From NCBI RefSeq assembly GCF_002150785.1, contig NZ_MTAZ01000046.1, positions 1 to 40,836 of the forward strand: 40,836 bases of DNA, given 5' to 3'. The notes under the pieces were generated by a model. The model did no database searches. It was not told where the DNA came from and was given only the letters and a program-made list of their open reading frames with translations. The translations under genes were made by a program, and so were the position numbers. Each line of letters begins with the position of its first letter. The stretch's first letter is position 1. Positions 28,418 through 38,700 of this stretch are shown here, in pieces. This DNA is from Arenibacter amylolyticus (lineage in GTDB: Bacteria > Bacteroidota > Bacteroidia > Flavobacteriales > Flavobacteriaceae).

Positions 28418-31400
28418 TTATACCTTCATAAAGTCCTCAGCCATAATTTTACGGAGATAGGACAGCAGCTCCTCGGCATGTTCTTTGGCAAACACTAAAG
28501 GGGGTTTTATTTTGAGCACATTGTTATCGGGACCATCCGTACTCATTAAGATCGCATGATCTTTCATTCTGTCTGCCAGGTACTGGGTCTGCTCTGTTAA
28601 TGGCTCTTTATGTTCATTTACCAATTCCATTCCCAAGAAGAGCCCTTGTCCCCTTACATCTCCGATGATGGGATAATCGGACGCTAATTTTCTTAATTCT
28701 TCCTTTAAAAACTCTCCAATAGTATAGGCATGTTCCTGAAGATTTTCGCGTTCTACTACCCTTAGTACTTCAGCCCCAATGGCACAGGATACGGGATTAC
28801 CTCCAAAGGTATTGAAGTATTCCATCCCATTGGCAAACTTCTCCGCCACTTCTGGGGTGCAGGCTACCGCTGCAAGCGGATGACCATTCCCCAAGGGCTT
28901 GCCAATGGTCACAATATCGGGCGTAACATCATGCAATTGAAAACCCCAAAAAGTTTTCCCCACCCTACCGCAGCCCACTTGCACCTCATCGGAAATACAG
29001 AGTCCGCCAGCTTCTCTCACTATTTGGTAAACCTCTTTTAAAAATCCAGCCGGTAATTCTACCTGTCCGCCACAACTTATAATCGGCTCTACGATAAAAG
29101 CTCCCACCTTCCGGCCTTTGGAAGTAATTTTCTGAAGTTGTTTCCATACTTCCTCGGCATATTTTGGACCAGCGTCCTTCCCTCGGTATTTTCCTCTAAA
29201 TGCATCGGGAAGGGGAAAAATATGGGTATGTTCTGGGGCTCCCTGTCCCCCTTTTCCATCAAATTTATAGGAGCTGATATCGATACACATATTAGAGTTA
29301 CCATGATAGCCCACTTCGGAAGCTATAATATCCCGTTGTCCCGTAGCGGCTTTCACCATACGGATAGCCAATTCATTAGCCTCACTGCCCGAATTTACAA
29401 AATGAAGGACACTTAATTCTGGCGGCAGAGTTTTCAATAGCTCTTGGGCCAATGCATTGATATTTTCATGTAAATAGCGACTATTGGTATTTATAAGTGC
29501 CATCTGCTCTTGCCCTGCCGTAACTACTGCTGGGTGCTCGTGCCCTACATGGGCTACATTGTTTACGGTATCCAGATATTTTCTTCCATACTGATCCATT
29601 AAATAAGGACCCGCACCACGTACCATTTTAATTGGCTCTTTATATTGCAAGCTTAAACTCTTCCCCAGATGTTCCTTTCTATAGGCTACGATATCTGCGT
29701 TGGCAAGCTCTTTCCTTGCTTCCAAGGCATCCAACTTGAATAATAGGTTGGGATCTGGACAAATACTGGCCCATACGGAACGCTGACTCACATAGGTTAC
29801 TCCAGGGAAATCTACCGTATAGTCTAAGAGGGAAAGCATCAATTGAAAATGAAGGTGGGGCACCCAGTTCCCGTTTTCTTGCCCCTCACCCAATACACCA
29901 ATTAATTGTCCGCCAGCAATAAACTCCCCCTTTTTATGGGAAGTGGCACTTTCCACGGAGAGATGCCCATACAGGGAGTAAAACTCAATTCCCGCTACCT
30001 GGTGTTTTAATATTACCAATCCCCCGTATTCCTTATCGCCGGCGTCATTCACCGCCACCACTACCTCACCATCCAATAACGCATGTACCGGCGTGTCTGC
30101 AGGCAACCAGAAATCTACCCCTAAATGTATAGAGCGACTCTCACGACCCTTGTTGCCTTTTTTCTCATAGGATGCAGTAGTGTAAATGGGACGCGGCTCT
30201 AGGTAGCCCCCTGCTAAAATTTTAGTAAGGTGTTCCCCTTGTAATTTATTGATTTTATACTGAAAGAAGTCTAGGTCGTTAAAATCCTTCTCATGACCCA
30301 ACCACTTACTAGAAACGCTAAGATCTAGGTCAAAAACCTGATCCCTGCCGATGTTGGGAAACATATTTTTTAAAGAAAAAGTATTTTTTTCACACCATGC
30401 TACAAATGGTTCTTCATTGGGATGCGCGCTAAACCCACAGACCTCCCTAAAGCTAAAATGGGCAAAATCGGCATTTATTTCTCGCCATTTTTTAAGGACT
30501 TCCCAAGCCGGTTTCTCACTGATTAGCAGGTAGGTATTATCTGGCTCCGCTATTTTATTGATGGCGCTTTTGGTCACCGATATCGTCAGTCGCATCCCAA
30601 TGGCCATATATAAATGCTTGAGTTCCTCTTGCTGCAGGGGAAAGGTCTGGTGATAGCCTTTTACAATGGGTAGGGCCGCCTCTAAGGGATCCTCATGTCC
30701 CATAATAGCATAGGCACAGGCAATGGCAAGATCGTTAATGATTTGTGTGTAAACAGCATCCCCAAAATCGATGGCAGAAATCACCTTAGGATTCAACAAA
30801 TCCTCGGAAACTATTACGTTGTTATCATTGGCATCGTTGTGCACTACGCTTTTTCTGAGCTTGGAGTAAGTTGGCTGTTCCTGTAGAAATAACCGCTGGT
30901 AAAAGGAGACGATTTCCTTTTCTTGGTCTTTAAAAAGGTGTTGATGCTCTGTAGTCCATTGGCCTTGGGCCACGTCCCACTCAAATTCCCTATGGGCTTT
31001 GGAATGATTAAACCCCTGCAAGGCTTGGGTAAGTTTCCCACAATGTACCCCAAGACCAAACCGTAGCTCGTCCAATTGCGGATTTACCCCGCTCCATACC
31101 CGTCCAGAAATCCAAGACAGGAGTCGCACTTTCCGCAGCTGCCCAAAATCGTCTTTTATTTCCGAAATAAGGTTCCCAGCCACATCGGGAAAGACCTTAG
31201 GGGATACCAACTCCTTCCCATTTTCTTCCACATACTGCAACAAATGCTGTTGAAAATCCAGATAATCCTCATCTTCCCCAGGACGGGATACTTTTAGGAT
31301 ATAGGATTTCCCGTTCTTGGCATCGATCTTAAAGTTAAAATCGATTTCCCCGGGCAAGGGTTTTGCCTTGCCTTCAATTTTAAAAAGATCCCGGGCTATT

Positions 31401-31444
31401 CTTTCTGCCTTTTCCGTACTGATGTGTAAGTTATTGTAATCCAT
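28418..31444 (-). CDS. Three-domain fusion: APH-like kinase, M23 metallopeptidase fold, class III aminotransferase fold
   Basis: This is a protein of about 1008 residues from the ATG at 31444 (another ATG at 31453). Residues about 20-330 form an aminoglycoside-phosphotransferase-like kinase with HNDANDNN (His202, Asp204) and DFGD (Asp226). Residues about 400-560 form an M23 lysostaphin-like fold with complete zinc motifs HLGVD (His440, Asp444) and HLH (His530, His532). Residues about 590-1005 form a class III PLP-dependent enzyme, with [12 protein letters not shown] and the PLP Lys849 in [11 protein letters not shown], resembling phospholyases of the AGXT2-like group. A kinase plus phospholyase pair recalls hydroxylysine or ethanolamine-phosphate breakdown. 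No signal peptide is present, so it should be cytoplasmic. The gene follows the GH63-like gene by 36 bp. The role within a fucose locus is unclear. Confidence 0.85.
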   Translation of the reverse strand: MDYNNLHISTEKAERIARDLFKIEGKAKPLPGEIDFNFKIDAKNGKSYILKVSRPGEDEDYLDFQQHLLQYVEENGKELVSPKVFPDVAGNLISEIKDDFGQLRKVRLLSWISGRVWSGVNPQLDELRFGLGVHCGKLTQALQGFNHSKAHREFEWDVAQGQWTTEHQHLFKDQEKEIVSFYQRLFLQEQPTYSKLRKSVVHNDANDNNVIVSEDLLNPKVISAIDFGDAVYTQIINDLAIACAYAIMGHEDPLEAALPIVKGYHQTFPLQQEELKHLYMAIGMRLTISVTKSAINKIAEPDNTYLLISEKPAWEVLKKWREINADFAHFSFREVCGFSAHPNEEPFVAWCEKNTFSLKNMFPNIGRDQVFDLDLSVSSKWLGHEKDFNDLDFFQYKINKLQGEHLTKILAGGYLEPRPIYTTASYEKKGNKGRESRSIHLGVDFWLPADTPVHALLDGEVVVAVNDAGDKEYGGLVILKHQVAGIEFYSLYGHLSVESATSHKKGEFIAGGQLIGVLGEGQENGNWVPHLHFQLMLSLLDYTVDFPGVTYVSQRSVWASICPDPNLLFKLDALEARKELANADIVAYRKEHLGKSLSLQYKEPIKMVRGAGPYLMDQYGRKYLDTVNNVAHVGHEHPAVVTAGQEQMALINTNSRYLHENINALAQELLKTLPPELSVLHFVNSGSEANELAIRMVKAATGQRDIIASEVGYHGNSNMCIDISSYKFDGKGGQGAPEHTHIFPLPDAFRGKYRGKDAGPKYAEEVWKQLQKITSKGRKVGAFIVEPIISCGGQVELPAGFLKEVYQIVREAGGLCISDEVQVGCGRVGKTFWGFQLHDVTPDIVTIGKPLGNGHPLAAVACTPEVAEKFANGMEYFNTFGGNPVSCAIGAEVLRVVERENLQEHAYTIGEFLKEELRKLASDYPIIGDVRGQGLFLGMELVNEHKEPLTEQTQYLADRMKDHAILMSTDGPDNNVLKIKPPLVFAKEHAEELLSYLRKIMAEDFMKV

Positions 31445-31480
31445 TAAACACATTTTTTATAGGTAATCCATTATATGGAC

Positions 31481-33517
31481 TTATTCCTTAGTTAGCATCA
31501 TGATAAGGTGGGCAGCACTCCAGCTAAAATTTTTAGCATATAGACCTTCCCCTGTAAGGGGGTGGTAATTCTCATGAATAGGAGTTCCTTTTCCAAGTAC
31601 ACCCAGCGCCCCCTCCAAAAGTTGTATCGTAGCCAGATCAGCCTCTTTGTTAAACCCATAATTTCGTAACCCTTTAATTCCAAAATAGGCCTGATCCAAC
31701 CAATTTGGTCCTCTCCAATAGCCGTTCATAGGATCAAACTTAGGATGGTCCTTGGCCATGGTCTGAAAGGGCACCCTAGTGAAAAACTTGTTGGGATCCA
31801 TCATCTTATCCTTTATTGCAACAGCCTGCTCAGGAGTTGCCGCATTAGCCCAAAGGGCCGTCCAACCCTCACTTCCTGCACCTTTAACAAAGCTAGTACC
31901 TTCTAAATTGGTATCATAAAACCATCCATCTTCTCTATCGAAGAATTGGGTTTGTACTTTTTCTTTTAATAGGGCGGCCTCCATAGTCAGCCGATCAACA
32001 TCTTCGTTTTTTCCCAATGTCTTTGCCATATTGGCCAAGTATAATTTTTCGGCATACAAATAGGCATTTAAATCTACGCTTTCTTGGTTTAAGGAATAGG
32101 CTCCTTCCGAATTTTTTAGGATTTTGGAATGATCAAAACGGATTGCATTGTCCATGCCACTTTCCCATTTTGCGGCCAATACGGTCCCGTCCGTAGATCC
32201 ATATTCACATAGCCCGTCCTGGTCATGGTCGCGTTTGGCGTACCACCACTGGTGGTATTTTAGCAGTTTGGGGTACATTTCCTTTAAAAAAGCCAGGTCC
32301 TTGTCTTTTTCCAATACCTTGGTAACTGCCCAAGCTGCCAATGGGGGCTTGGTATCCCTGTAGTTATGGGGCTCAATGGTAGTATCCCTATAAACACAAT
32401 CTACGATAAATCCGTCTTCACTTTGAAAATGGAACATGGCCCTAATCTGATCCTTTGCCAAATTACCATCGTAAGCTGAAAGTCCCACCGCATGTTTCCA
32501 TGAGTCCCAAGACCAAAAGCCATGAAACCATTCGTAGTGATAACTTGGAAACAAGCCTTGATGCTTTAACTCCCCTGCCGGGATGCGCCAATTATTTTGA
32601 AGTGTCATTTGGGCTTTGGCCAACACCTCGGCATATTTATCCGCTTTAAAATTATCCCTGCTCTTCTGAATTAAGGCAGTAAGCATGTTTTCCTTTTCTG
32701 CTTTTCTTGCCTCCAAAACCGAATCGAACTTAATATTCCTTATAATCGCTTTTTCCTTCTTCCATGAATATTCGGGAAAAATAAAAGTCTGCGCTAAAAG
32801 AAACTGTTTGCTTCCCCCCGGATTTAAGTATACCGTTTCATTTCCAATAGCGTAGTTTATACTATCGGGTACAAATACATTTCCCTCTTGATTGATTAGC
32901 TGTAAGTAGCCATTGGCCTTACTATGGACACTGCTAAGCTTCACCCCCTTTTCTTTCTTGGTTGCCGTGATGCCCAAATTGAATAATCCTCCCTTAAATC
33001 GGGAATTAATGGTGAGCCCATGCTTACTGATATTGGATATTGTGGTACGCTGTAAAGCGGTATGTCCGCTCATAAAGACCAATTCCTGCTGAATCCTTAG
33101 CGAATCATTTTCATATACTTGTTCCAGATGGCTGGCATAAGAAGTTTGCGACTTTAAATGATTTCCCAATTCCAATAATTCCGAACCGGGATCATTTCTA
33201 CTAATTTCTAATTGGGCCAAAGACCTGCTTATCCACTTTCCATTTTGCTGGGTCATAAGAAAGGGACCGGAAAATCCGCCATAAGCCCCAAGGGTATCCG
33301 GAAAACTATAGGCAAACCAAGCGCCCTGGTCAGAAAACATTAACATGCTTCTATCATCCTTTGATTTAGGGGTACCTCTAAAATCCAAAATATTGGAAAA
33401 ATAGGCAAGATTTCCATTATCTGCCCCCTGATCCCAATTTGACGTAGGATGTTGTTGACAGCTAACAAATAGCCAGGTCAAAATAAAAAAAGTAAATACT
33501 GAATACTGGGTGTCCAT
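31481..33517 (-). CDS. GH63-like (MGH1-type) glycoside hydrolase lipoprotein
   Basis: This protein of about 678 residues has an (alpha/alpha)6 barrel of the GH63/GH37 type. Motifs in order are YEWFHGFWSWDSWKHAVGL; WESGMDNAIRFD, carrying the probable acid Asp456; YWRGPNWLDQAYFG; and HENYHPLTGEG with the probable base Glu649, then FSWSAAHLIMML at the end. The signal MDTQYSVFTFFILTWLFVSC has a lipobox but no Lys or Arg in its n-region, which is unusual; the upstream ATG at 33529 does not add one. The DNA encoding the start contains two AATACTG heptamers (33495-33508). The family acts on alpha-glucosides, mannosides or mannosylglycerate. The substrate here is unknown; it may trim a side sugar of the fucose glycan. 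Confidence 0.8.
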   Translation of the reverse strand: MDTQYSVFTFFILTWLFVSCQQHPTSNWDQGADNGNLAYFSNILDFRGTPKSKDDRSMLMFSDQGAWFAYSFPDTLGAYGGFSGPFLMTQQNGKWISRSLAQLEISRNDPGSELLELGNHLKSQTSYASHLEQVYENDSLRIQQELVFMSGHTALQRTTISNISKHGLTINSRFKGGLFNLGITATKKEKGVKLSSVHSKANGYLQLINQEGNVFVPDSINYAIGNETVYLNPGGSKQFLLAQTFIFPEYSWKKEKAIIRNIKFDSVLEARKAEKENMLTALIQKSRDNFKADKYAEVLAKAQMTLQNNWRIPAGELKHQGLFPSYHYEWFHGFWSWDSWKHAVGLSAYDGNLAKDQIRAMFHFQSEDGFIVDCVYRDTTIEPHNYRDTKPPLAAWAVTKVLEKDKDLAFLKEMYPKLLKYHQWWYAKRDHDQDGLCEYGSTDGTVLAAKWESGMDNAIRFDHSKILKNSEGAYSLNQESVDLNAYLYAEKLYLANMAKTLGKNEDVDRLTMEAALLKEKVQTQFFDREDGWFYDTNLEGTSFVKGAGSEGWTALWANAATPEQAVAIKDKMMDPNKFFTRVPFQTMAKDHPKFDPMNGYWRGPNWLDQAYFGIKGLRNYGFNKEADLATIQLLEGALGVLGKGTPIHENYHPLTGEGLYAKNFSWSAAHLIMMLTKE

Positions 33518-33726
33518 AAGATTATACATTAAGGGTCCATAATCTTAATTATAGGCTTTTAATTTATGCAAATTCTATCTTAAAACAATAGGAGAAAGCA
33601 ATCCAAGTAATCTTAATTGCTCTATTTATTTGGACAGCGCCAAATTACAAAAAATATTGAATCTGCAACTTTTTTAACTTCTTTTCACCTTTTATTCTAG
33701 GGACATCATGGTATATATCTTTTGAT

Positions 33727-33734
33727 TAGTTTTG
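33727..33734 (+). promoter_or_regulatory. Candidate -7 box before the ECF sigma gene
   Basis: TAGTTTTG matches the TAnnTTTG consensus exactly, 19 bp before the TTG start at 33754. No TTG at the expected -33 distance was seen. Just upstream, TTTTCACCTTTTATTCTAGG (33683-33702) resembles the motif before fecR. Confidence 0.35.
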
Positions 33735-33753
33735 TCAAAATTCATTATAGAAA

Positions 33754-34317
33754 TTGGACGATATATCCATATTTAGGGAAATACAGAAACGGAACAGATT
33801 TGTTTATAAAAATCTTTTTGAAGACCTATATGAAAGTCTGGTCCATTATGCCTTTGGATATCTTTATGACCGAAACGCCAGTGAGGATGTAGTTCAAGAA
33901 ACCTTTATTTATCTCTGGGAAAAAGCGGATACTATCGCTTTAAAATCTTCTTTAAACTCGTATTTGTACGCCATGGTCCGCAATCGTTGCCTAAATTATT
34001 TGAAAGCAATCAAAATTACAGATCAAGAAGGTCTTTTGGAACTACACTCGGTTATAGATCATGAATACCACTTGGAAGCACTGGAAGAGGAAGAAAAGGT
34101 TAAGATTTACAACAAGGTTATCAGCATCATCGAATCCTTGCCCCCGAATATGCAAACCATTGTAAAATTACGGTTCATCAGCAATTATAAATATTTGGAG
34201 ATCGCCGAAGAAATGGGCGTATCCGTCAACACTGTAAAAACCCAATTAAAACGCGCAAAAATTAGGATTTGGGAATTACTTAGTATCATTTCATGGATTT
34301 TTATCTTTCGTTCTTAA
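33754..34317 (+). CDS. ECF-type RNA polymerase sigma factor
   Basis: This 187-residue sigma-70 family protein is of the extracytoplasmic-function type found beside FecR genes in Bacteroidota. Region 2 covers about residues 25-90 (YGYLYDRNASEDVVQETFIYLWEKA-like pattern with DVVQETF), and region 4 about 125-180 ends with the helix-turn-helix YLEIAEEMGVSVNTVKTQLKRA. The start is a TTG codon: the in-frame stop TAG at 33748-33750 lies immediately upstream, and the next in-frame ATG (33973) falls inside region 2. It should be held by the FecR protein encoded next, and direct transcription of susC 2 when SusC 2 senses its ligand. Confidence 0.93.
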   Translation: MDDISIFREIQKRNRFVYKNLFEDLYESLVHYAFGYLYDRNASEDVVQETFIYLWEKADTIALKSSLNSYLYAMVRNRCLNYLKAIKITDQEGLLELHSVIDHEYHLEALEEEEKVKIYNKVISIIESLPPNMQTIVKLRFISNYKYLEIAEEMGVSVNTVKTQLKRAKIRIWELLSIISWIFIFRS

Positions 34318-34459
34318 AAGATATTTTTCTCACTGAAATCTATCTACAATTACCATCTAATGTGCTAAAACAGGGCAAGCACCGCATACATACTATCAAC
34401 TGGGGGACAAAAAGAATCAGGTCTACTCCGTAAAAAAAGCAAAGTTTTTTTTATTTCCT

Positions 34460-34489
34460 GTCACCCATTTGCCGTTTTAAATTGTCATA
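34460..34489 (+). promoter_or_regulatory. Candidate ECF-sigma-dependent promoter before fecR
   Basis: GTCACCC (34460-34466) and GTCATA (34484-34489) are separated by 17 bp, the spacing expected for an ECF -35/-10 pair, 33 bp before the fecR start. The assignment is by spacing and position only. Confidence 0.35.
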
Positions 34490-34521
34490 TCATTAAAACG
34501 CCTCTTAAATTATTATCAATA

Positions 34522-35655
34522 ATGGAGTTTAAGCTCATCGTAAAAAAGCTAAACAACACCCTGACCAAGGAAGAAGAACTGCGCTTCCAAGAATGGTATG
34601 GGGAGTCTGAAAAACATAGGGACTATTTTACCAAGGTCAAGGAAAACTATGTCCGATCCCCGGATACTATAGACTTAAAAAAAGGCTGGAATAGACTCGC
34701 TTCTACCAACAAATCCAAACGAGTATCTATTGCTTTTTGGAAATATTCAGCCGCCGCGGCCGTAGTTCTTCTAATCCTTTCCACCGTGTTTTTCACCAAG
34801 GAAGTGTCAAAACCCATAACAGATGCCCCTACAACTAGCGAAATCAGCCCCATAGTTATTGGAAGTGACAAAGCCACCCTAACGTTGGATAACGGCGAGC
34901 AAATAGTCTTGGGAAAGGGAGCCACCTATGAGGCCCCACACATAAATAGCAATGGGGAACAGCTAATTTATAATGGTCAATCTGAAGTTGAAAATACAAA
35001 AGTAGCCTATAATGTTCTGACCATTCCAAGGGGCGGACAATTTTTCATTGTCCTTTCGGACGGGACCAAGGTGTGGCTTAATTCGGATTCACAGTTGAGG
35101 TATCCCGTAAACTTCATGGCCAATTCCCCTAGAAAAGTAAGCTTATTGTATGGAGAAGCCTATTTTGAAGTGTCCCCGAGTACCGCCCATGGAGGGTCGC
35201 ATTTTATGGTGGCCACTGGAAACCAAGAGGTAGATGTACTAGGAACCCAATTTAATATTAAAGCCTATAAAGAAGACTCCAATATAGCGACTACCTTGGT
35301 AGAAGGTAAAGTTTTGGTAAACACTGGTGCAGCATCTACCAATCTACTACCAGGACAGCAGGCAAACTTAGATAGTGCAACGAATCAGATCTCCCTTAAG
35401 GAGGTAGATATATACAACGAAATTTCATGGAAAAATGGTTTCTTCAGCTTTAAGGAAAAGCCGTTAAGCGAGATTTTAGAAGTACTCTCCCGTTGGTACG
35501 ATGTAGAATTCGTCATTGAAAACAAGGACGCTGCAGGTGTACCGTTCAACGGGGTCTTCAACAAGAAGCAAGCGATAGAAAACATACTTACAATTATAGA
35601 AAACACCAATGAAGCAAAATTTAAAACAATAGGAAAAACAATCGTATTACAGTAG
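34522..35655 (+). CDS. FecR-family anti-sigma factor
   Basis: This 377-residue FecR-type inner-membrane anti-sigma factor has an N-terminal cytoplasmic segment of about 70 residues that should bind the sigma factor, one transmembrane helix (about 72-92, YSAAAAVVLLILSTVFF), and a periplasmic FecR domain with TIPRGGQFFIVLSDGTKVWL and the LLYGEAYFEVS region, followed by the DUF4974-like C terminus (KPLSEILEVLSRWYDVEF). It receives the signal from the STN domain of SusC 2. The gap of 204 bp after the sigma gene and the promoter-like pair inside it suggest partial autonomy. Confidence 0.94.
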   Translation: MEFKLIVKKLNNTLTKEEELRFQEWYGESEKHRDYFTKVKENYVRSPDTIDLKKGWNRLASTNKSKRVSIAFWKYSAAAAVVLLILSTVFFTKEVSKPITDAPTTSEISPIVIGSDKATLTLDNGEQIVLGKGATYEAPHINSNGEQLIYNGQSEVENTKVAYNVLTIPRGGQFFIVLSDGTKVWLNSDSQLRYPVNFMANSPRKVSLLYGEAYFEVSPSTAHGGSHFMVATGNQEVDVLGTQFNIKAYKEDSNIATTLVEGKVLVNTGAASTNLLPGQQANLDSATNQISLKEVDIYNEISWKNGFFSFKEKPLSEILEVLSRWYDVEFVIENKDAAGVPFNGVFNKKQAIENILTIIENTNEAKFKTIGKTIVLQ

Positions 35656-35668
35656 GGATTAAAAAAGG

Positions 35669-35706
35669 GGATAGCGTTTAAACCTGGACAATTTACTCCG
35701 CTATCC
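35669..35706 (+). promoter_or_regulatory. Inverted repeat between fecR and susC 2
   Basis: GGATAGCG (35669-35676) pairs with CGCTATCC (35699-35706) over a 22-base loop, 13 bp past the fecR stop and 47 bp before susC. It has no strong T-run, so it is more likely a processing or attenuation stem than a terminator. Confidence 0.4.
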
Positions 35707-35753
35707 GCCTAGGATTAATTAATTAAATGTTTAACTAACTAACCATCAAATTT

Positions 35754-38700
35754 ATGAAAACTAATTTTAATCAACCTCTTGTTTTTGGCAAGGGAAAACT
35801 TCTAATGACCGTTATGAAGACTTTTATCTTCTTATGCTGTATGGCTACCTTTGGTTTTGGTCCTAAAACAGCATTCGCGCAAAATGAAAAGATACTTATC
35901 AAATCGGACACCCATCTATCTGTTGTACAAGTTTTTGAACTCATCAAGAACCAAACCGAGCACACCTTTATCTACCGCTCGGATTTATTTGACCAAGCAC
36001 CTAAAATTTTTCTAAAAAAAGGGAAGATCAAGGCAAATGATTTGTTGAAAAAGAGCCTGTCCTTCGGAAACTTCGATGTCAACTTCACCTCGGATGGAGC
36101 AATCCTTTTAGAAAAGAAACCCTTTACTCCTAAGAAAGTGGAGGTACAGCAAATTGTCTCGGGAACAGTGACGGATAGTAATGGGTATCCTTTACCCGGC
36201 GCCTCTATTACCCTTAAGGAAAATTCGACCATTGGAGTACAGACGGATTTTGACGGTAATTTTAGTATTGAGGTTCCCAATCCCCAGACCACTTTAGTAA
36301 TTAGATATCTTGGATTTATGACCCAAGAGGTGATTGTAGGCAACCAAAGCCAAATTAACATCATCATGGAGGAGGATGCTCAGAGCTTGGATGAAATTGT
36401 GGTCGTTGGGTACGGAACCCAGAAGAAAAGCGACGTAACCGGAGCCATTAGTACCGTAAAAAGTGAAGAACTTACTAAGGTTGTAAGCACCAACCCAGTA
36501 GATGCCCTTCAAGGACGTGTTTCCGGGGTTACCGTTACCCAATCTTCGGGAAGTCCTGGATCTGCTTCGGATATCATGATTAGGGGTATTGGAAGTTTCG
36601 GGAATAACCAACCTTTATATATCGTGGATGGAGTTCAGGCCGATCCTTATTTTATAGATTCCAATAACATCGCCTCAATAGAGATCTTAAAGGATGCGGC
36701 TTCCGGTGCCATTTACGGAACTAGGGCCGCCAACGGGGTGGTTATTATCAGCACAAAAAAAGGAAAAAGCGGAAAGCCCAAAGTAGAAATTGGTTCTTCC
36801 CTAAGCATGAATACTGTGCGAAAAAAAATGAACCTGTTAGACGCCCAAGGGTATATTGATGTCCATACACAAATGTACCAGAATGCGGGAGCAGCCTTAC
36901 CTCAATACTTGACCAATCCTCCGGCCACCAATACAGATTGGATTAATGAAACCCACAGGGATGGCCTTTTACACCTACAAAACGTACGTGTTAGCGGAGC
37001 CTCCGAATTTGTGGACTATAGCATAAGCGGTAATTTTGCGGATGAAACCGGCATTCTACTGGGTTCCGAATTCACAAAAAAAGGCATCAGTGCCAATATC
37101 GGCACCAAAAAAGGGCGTCTTAATATTAAAACCAATTTAACCTATAGTGAAACCTATAGGGAAGACTTTAAATTTTCACTAAGGGAAACCTATTTTATTT
37201 CTCCATTGATACCGGTATTGGACAGTAGCAAGGAGTCTGGCTACGGTTTTAGGTCCGGAGATATTCCAGATCACAGAAACCCTGTCGGAGAAGCAAAATT
37301 TTTTGACGGATATACAAAGCTGAAGTATTTCTTAGGAAATGTGAACATTGGCTATGAAATTATAGACGGTTTAAATTTCAATTCCAATTTCTCCTTATCC
37401 AACCTGGCAAATTACACCTATAACTTTCACCAACCCTTTAGGGTAAGGGACGTACAAGACGATCCGCAGCGTGAATTTTCCTTTATTTCGGAGTACAACA
37501 GTGAATTTAGAAGGCTTAATCAAGAATACACCCTAAATTATGAGGGAGAAATCGGAAAAAACACCTTCCAGCTATTGGCGGGTTACCAAAGAATTTCGGA
37601 GCCTTTCAAAGAAACCTATGCCCAAGGGGAAGGCTATAAATTGGACGAGGACAACAACAAAGTTCCCGCTATTATTTTAGACCCCAACTTTAATACCTTG
37701 AATGCTTTTAACGACGGTACCTATTCGGCGAACGGCACCAACGCCAAATATGCTTTGGTTTCCCAATTCGGTCGAGTGAACTACACCTACGATAATAAAT
37801 ATTTATTTCAGGCCAGTGTCCGTAGGGACGGTAGTTCTAAATTTGGAAAAAACAATAAGTACGGAGTGTTCCCTTCCTATGCCCTAGGGTGGAAAATCAC
37901 CGATGAGGAATTTATGAAAGATCAGGAGCTATTTAATTTTCTAAAGCTACGCTATAGTTGGGGACAGGCAGGTAACGACAGTGCATTGGGGTATTATGAC
38001 TATGTTGCCTTAATCTCTCAGGGTAAGAGTCAAAACGATGGAGGATACGTATTTGGCAACCCCCAAAACTCCAGTCTAGGTAGTATTGCAAGATCGTTGC
38101 AGAATGATAACTTACAATGGGAAACCAATACCTCCTCTAATTTCGGATTGGATTTTGCCGCCCTAGGCAATAAATTAACTGGAGCTATCAACTACTATAA
38201 TAGTACAACAGAAGATTTATTGATTATCAAGGAGGTTTCGCCTTCTGCCGGAATCAATAACCCTGTAGTAAACGTAGGGGAGTTTCAGAATAAAGGGATA
38301 GAGATTGAATTGGGTTATACCAATAAGGACAACGACTTTCAATATTCCCTATTTTCTACCTTCACTACAATCAACAGTGAGGTAACTAAATTGAGTAATG
38401 AAAATCAGGTATTATTCGGTACCGGCCTCTTATTTGGATCGGATCATTTTGTAAACCAAACAAGGATCAACCATGAACCTGGGGCTTACTTTTTACCGGT
38501 AGCGGATGGGATTTTTCAAAATCAGGCCGAAGTGGACGCCCATAGTGTAGCAGGCAATTTAATACAGCCCGATGCTGCCCCCGGCGATATCAGATTTATC
38601 GATCAAAATGGTGATGGCATTATCAATTCGGAGGACGAAACCTATCAGGGGACAGCAATTCCCAAGTACGAGTACAGTTTAAATTTATCAGCAAATTATA

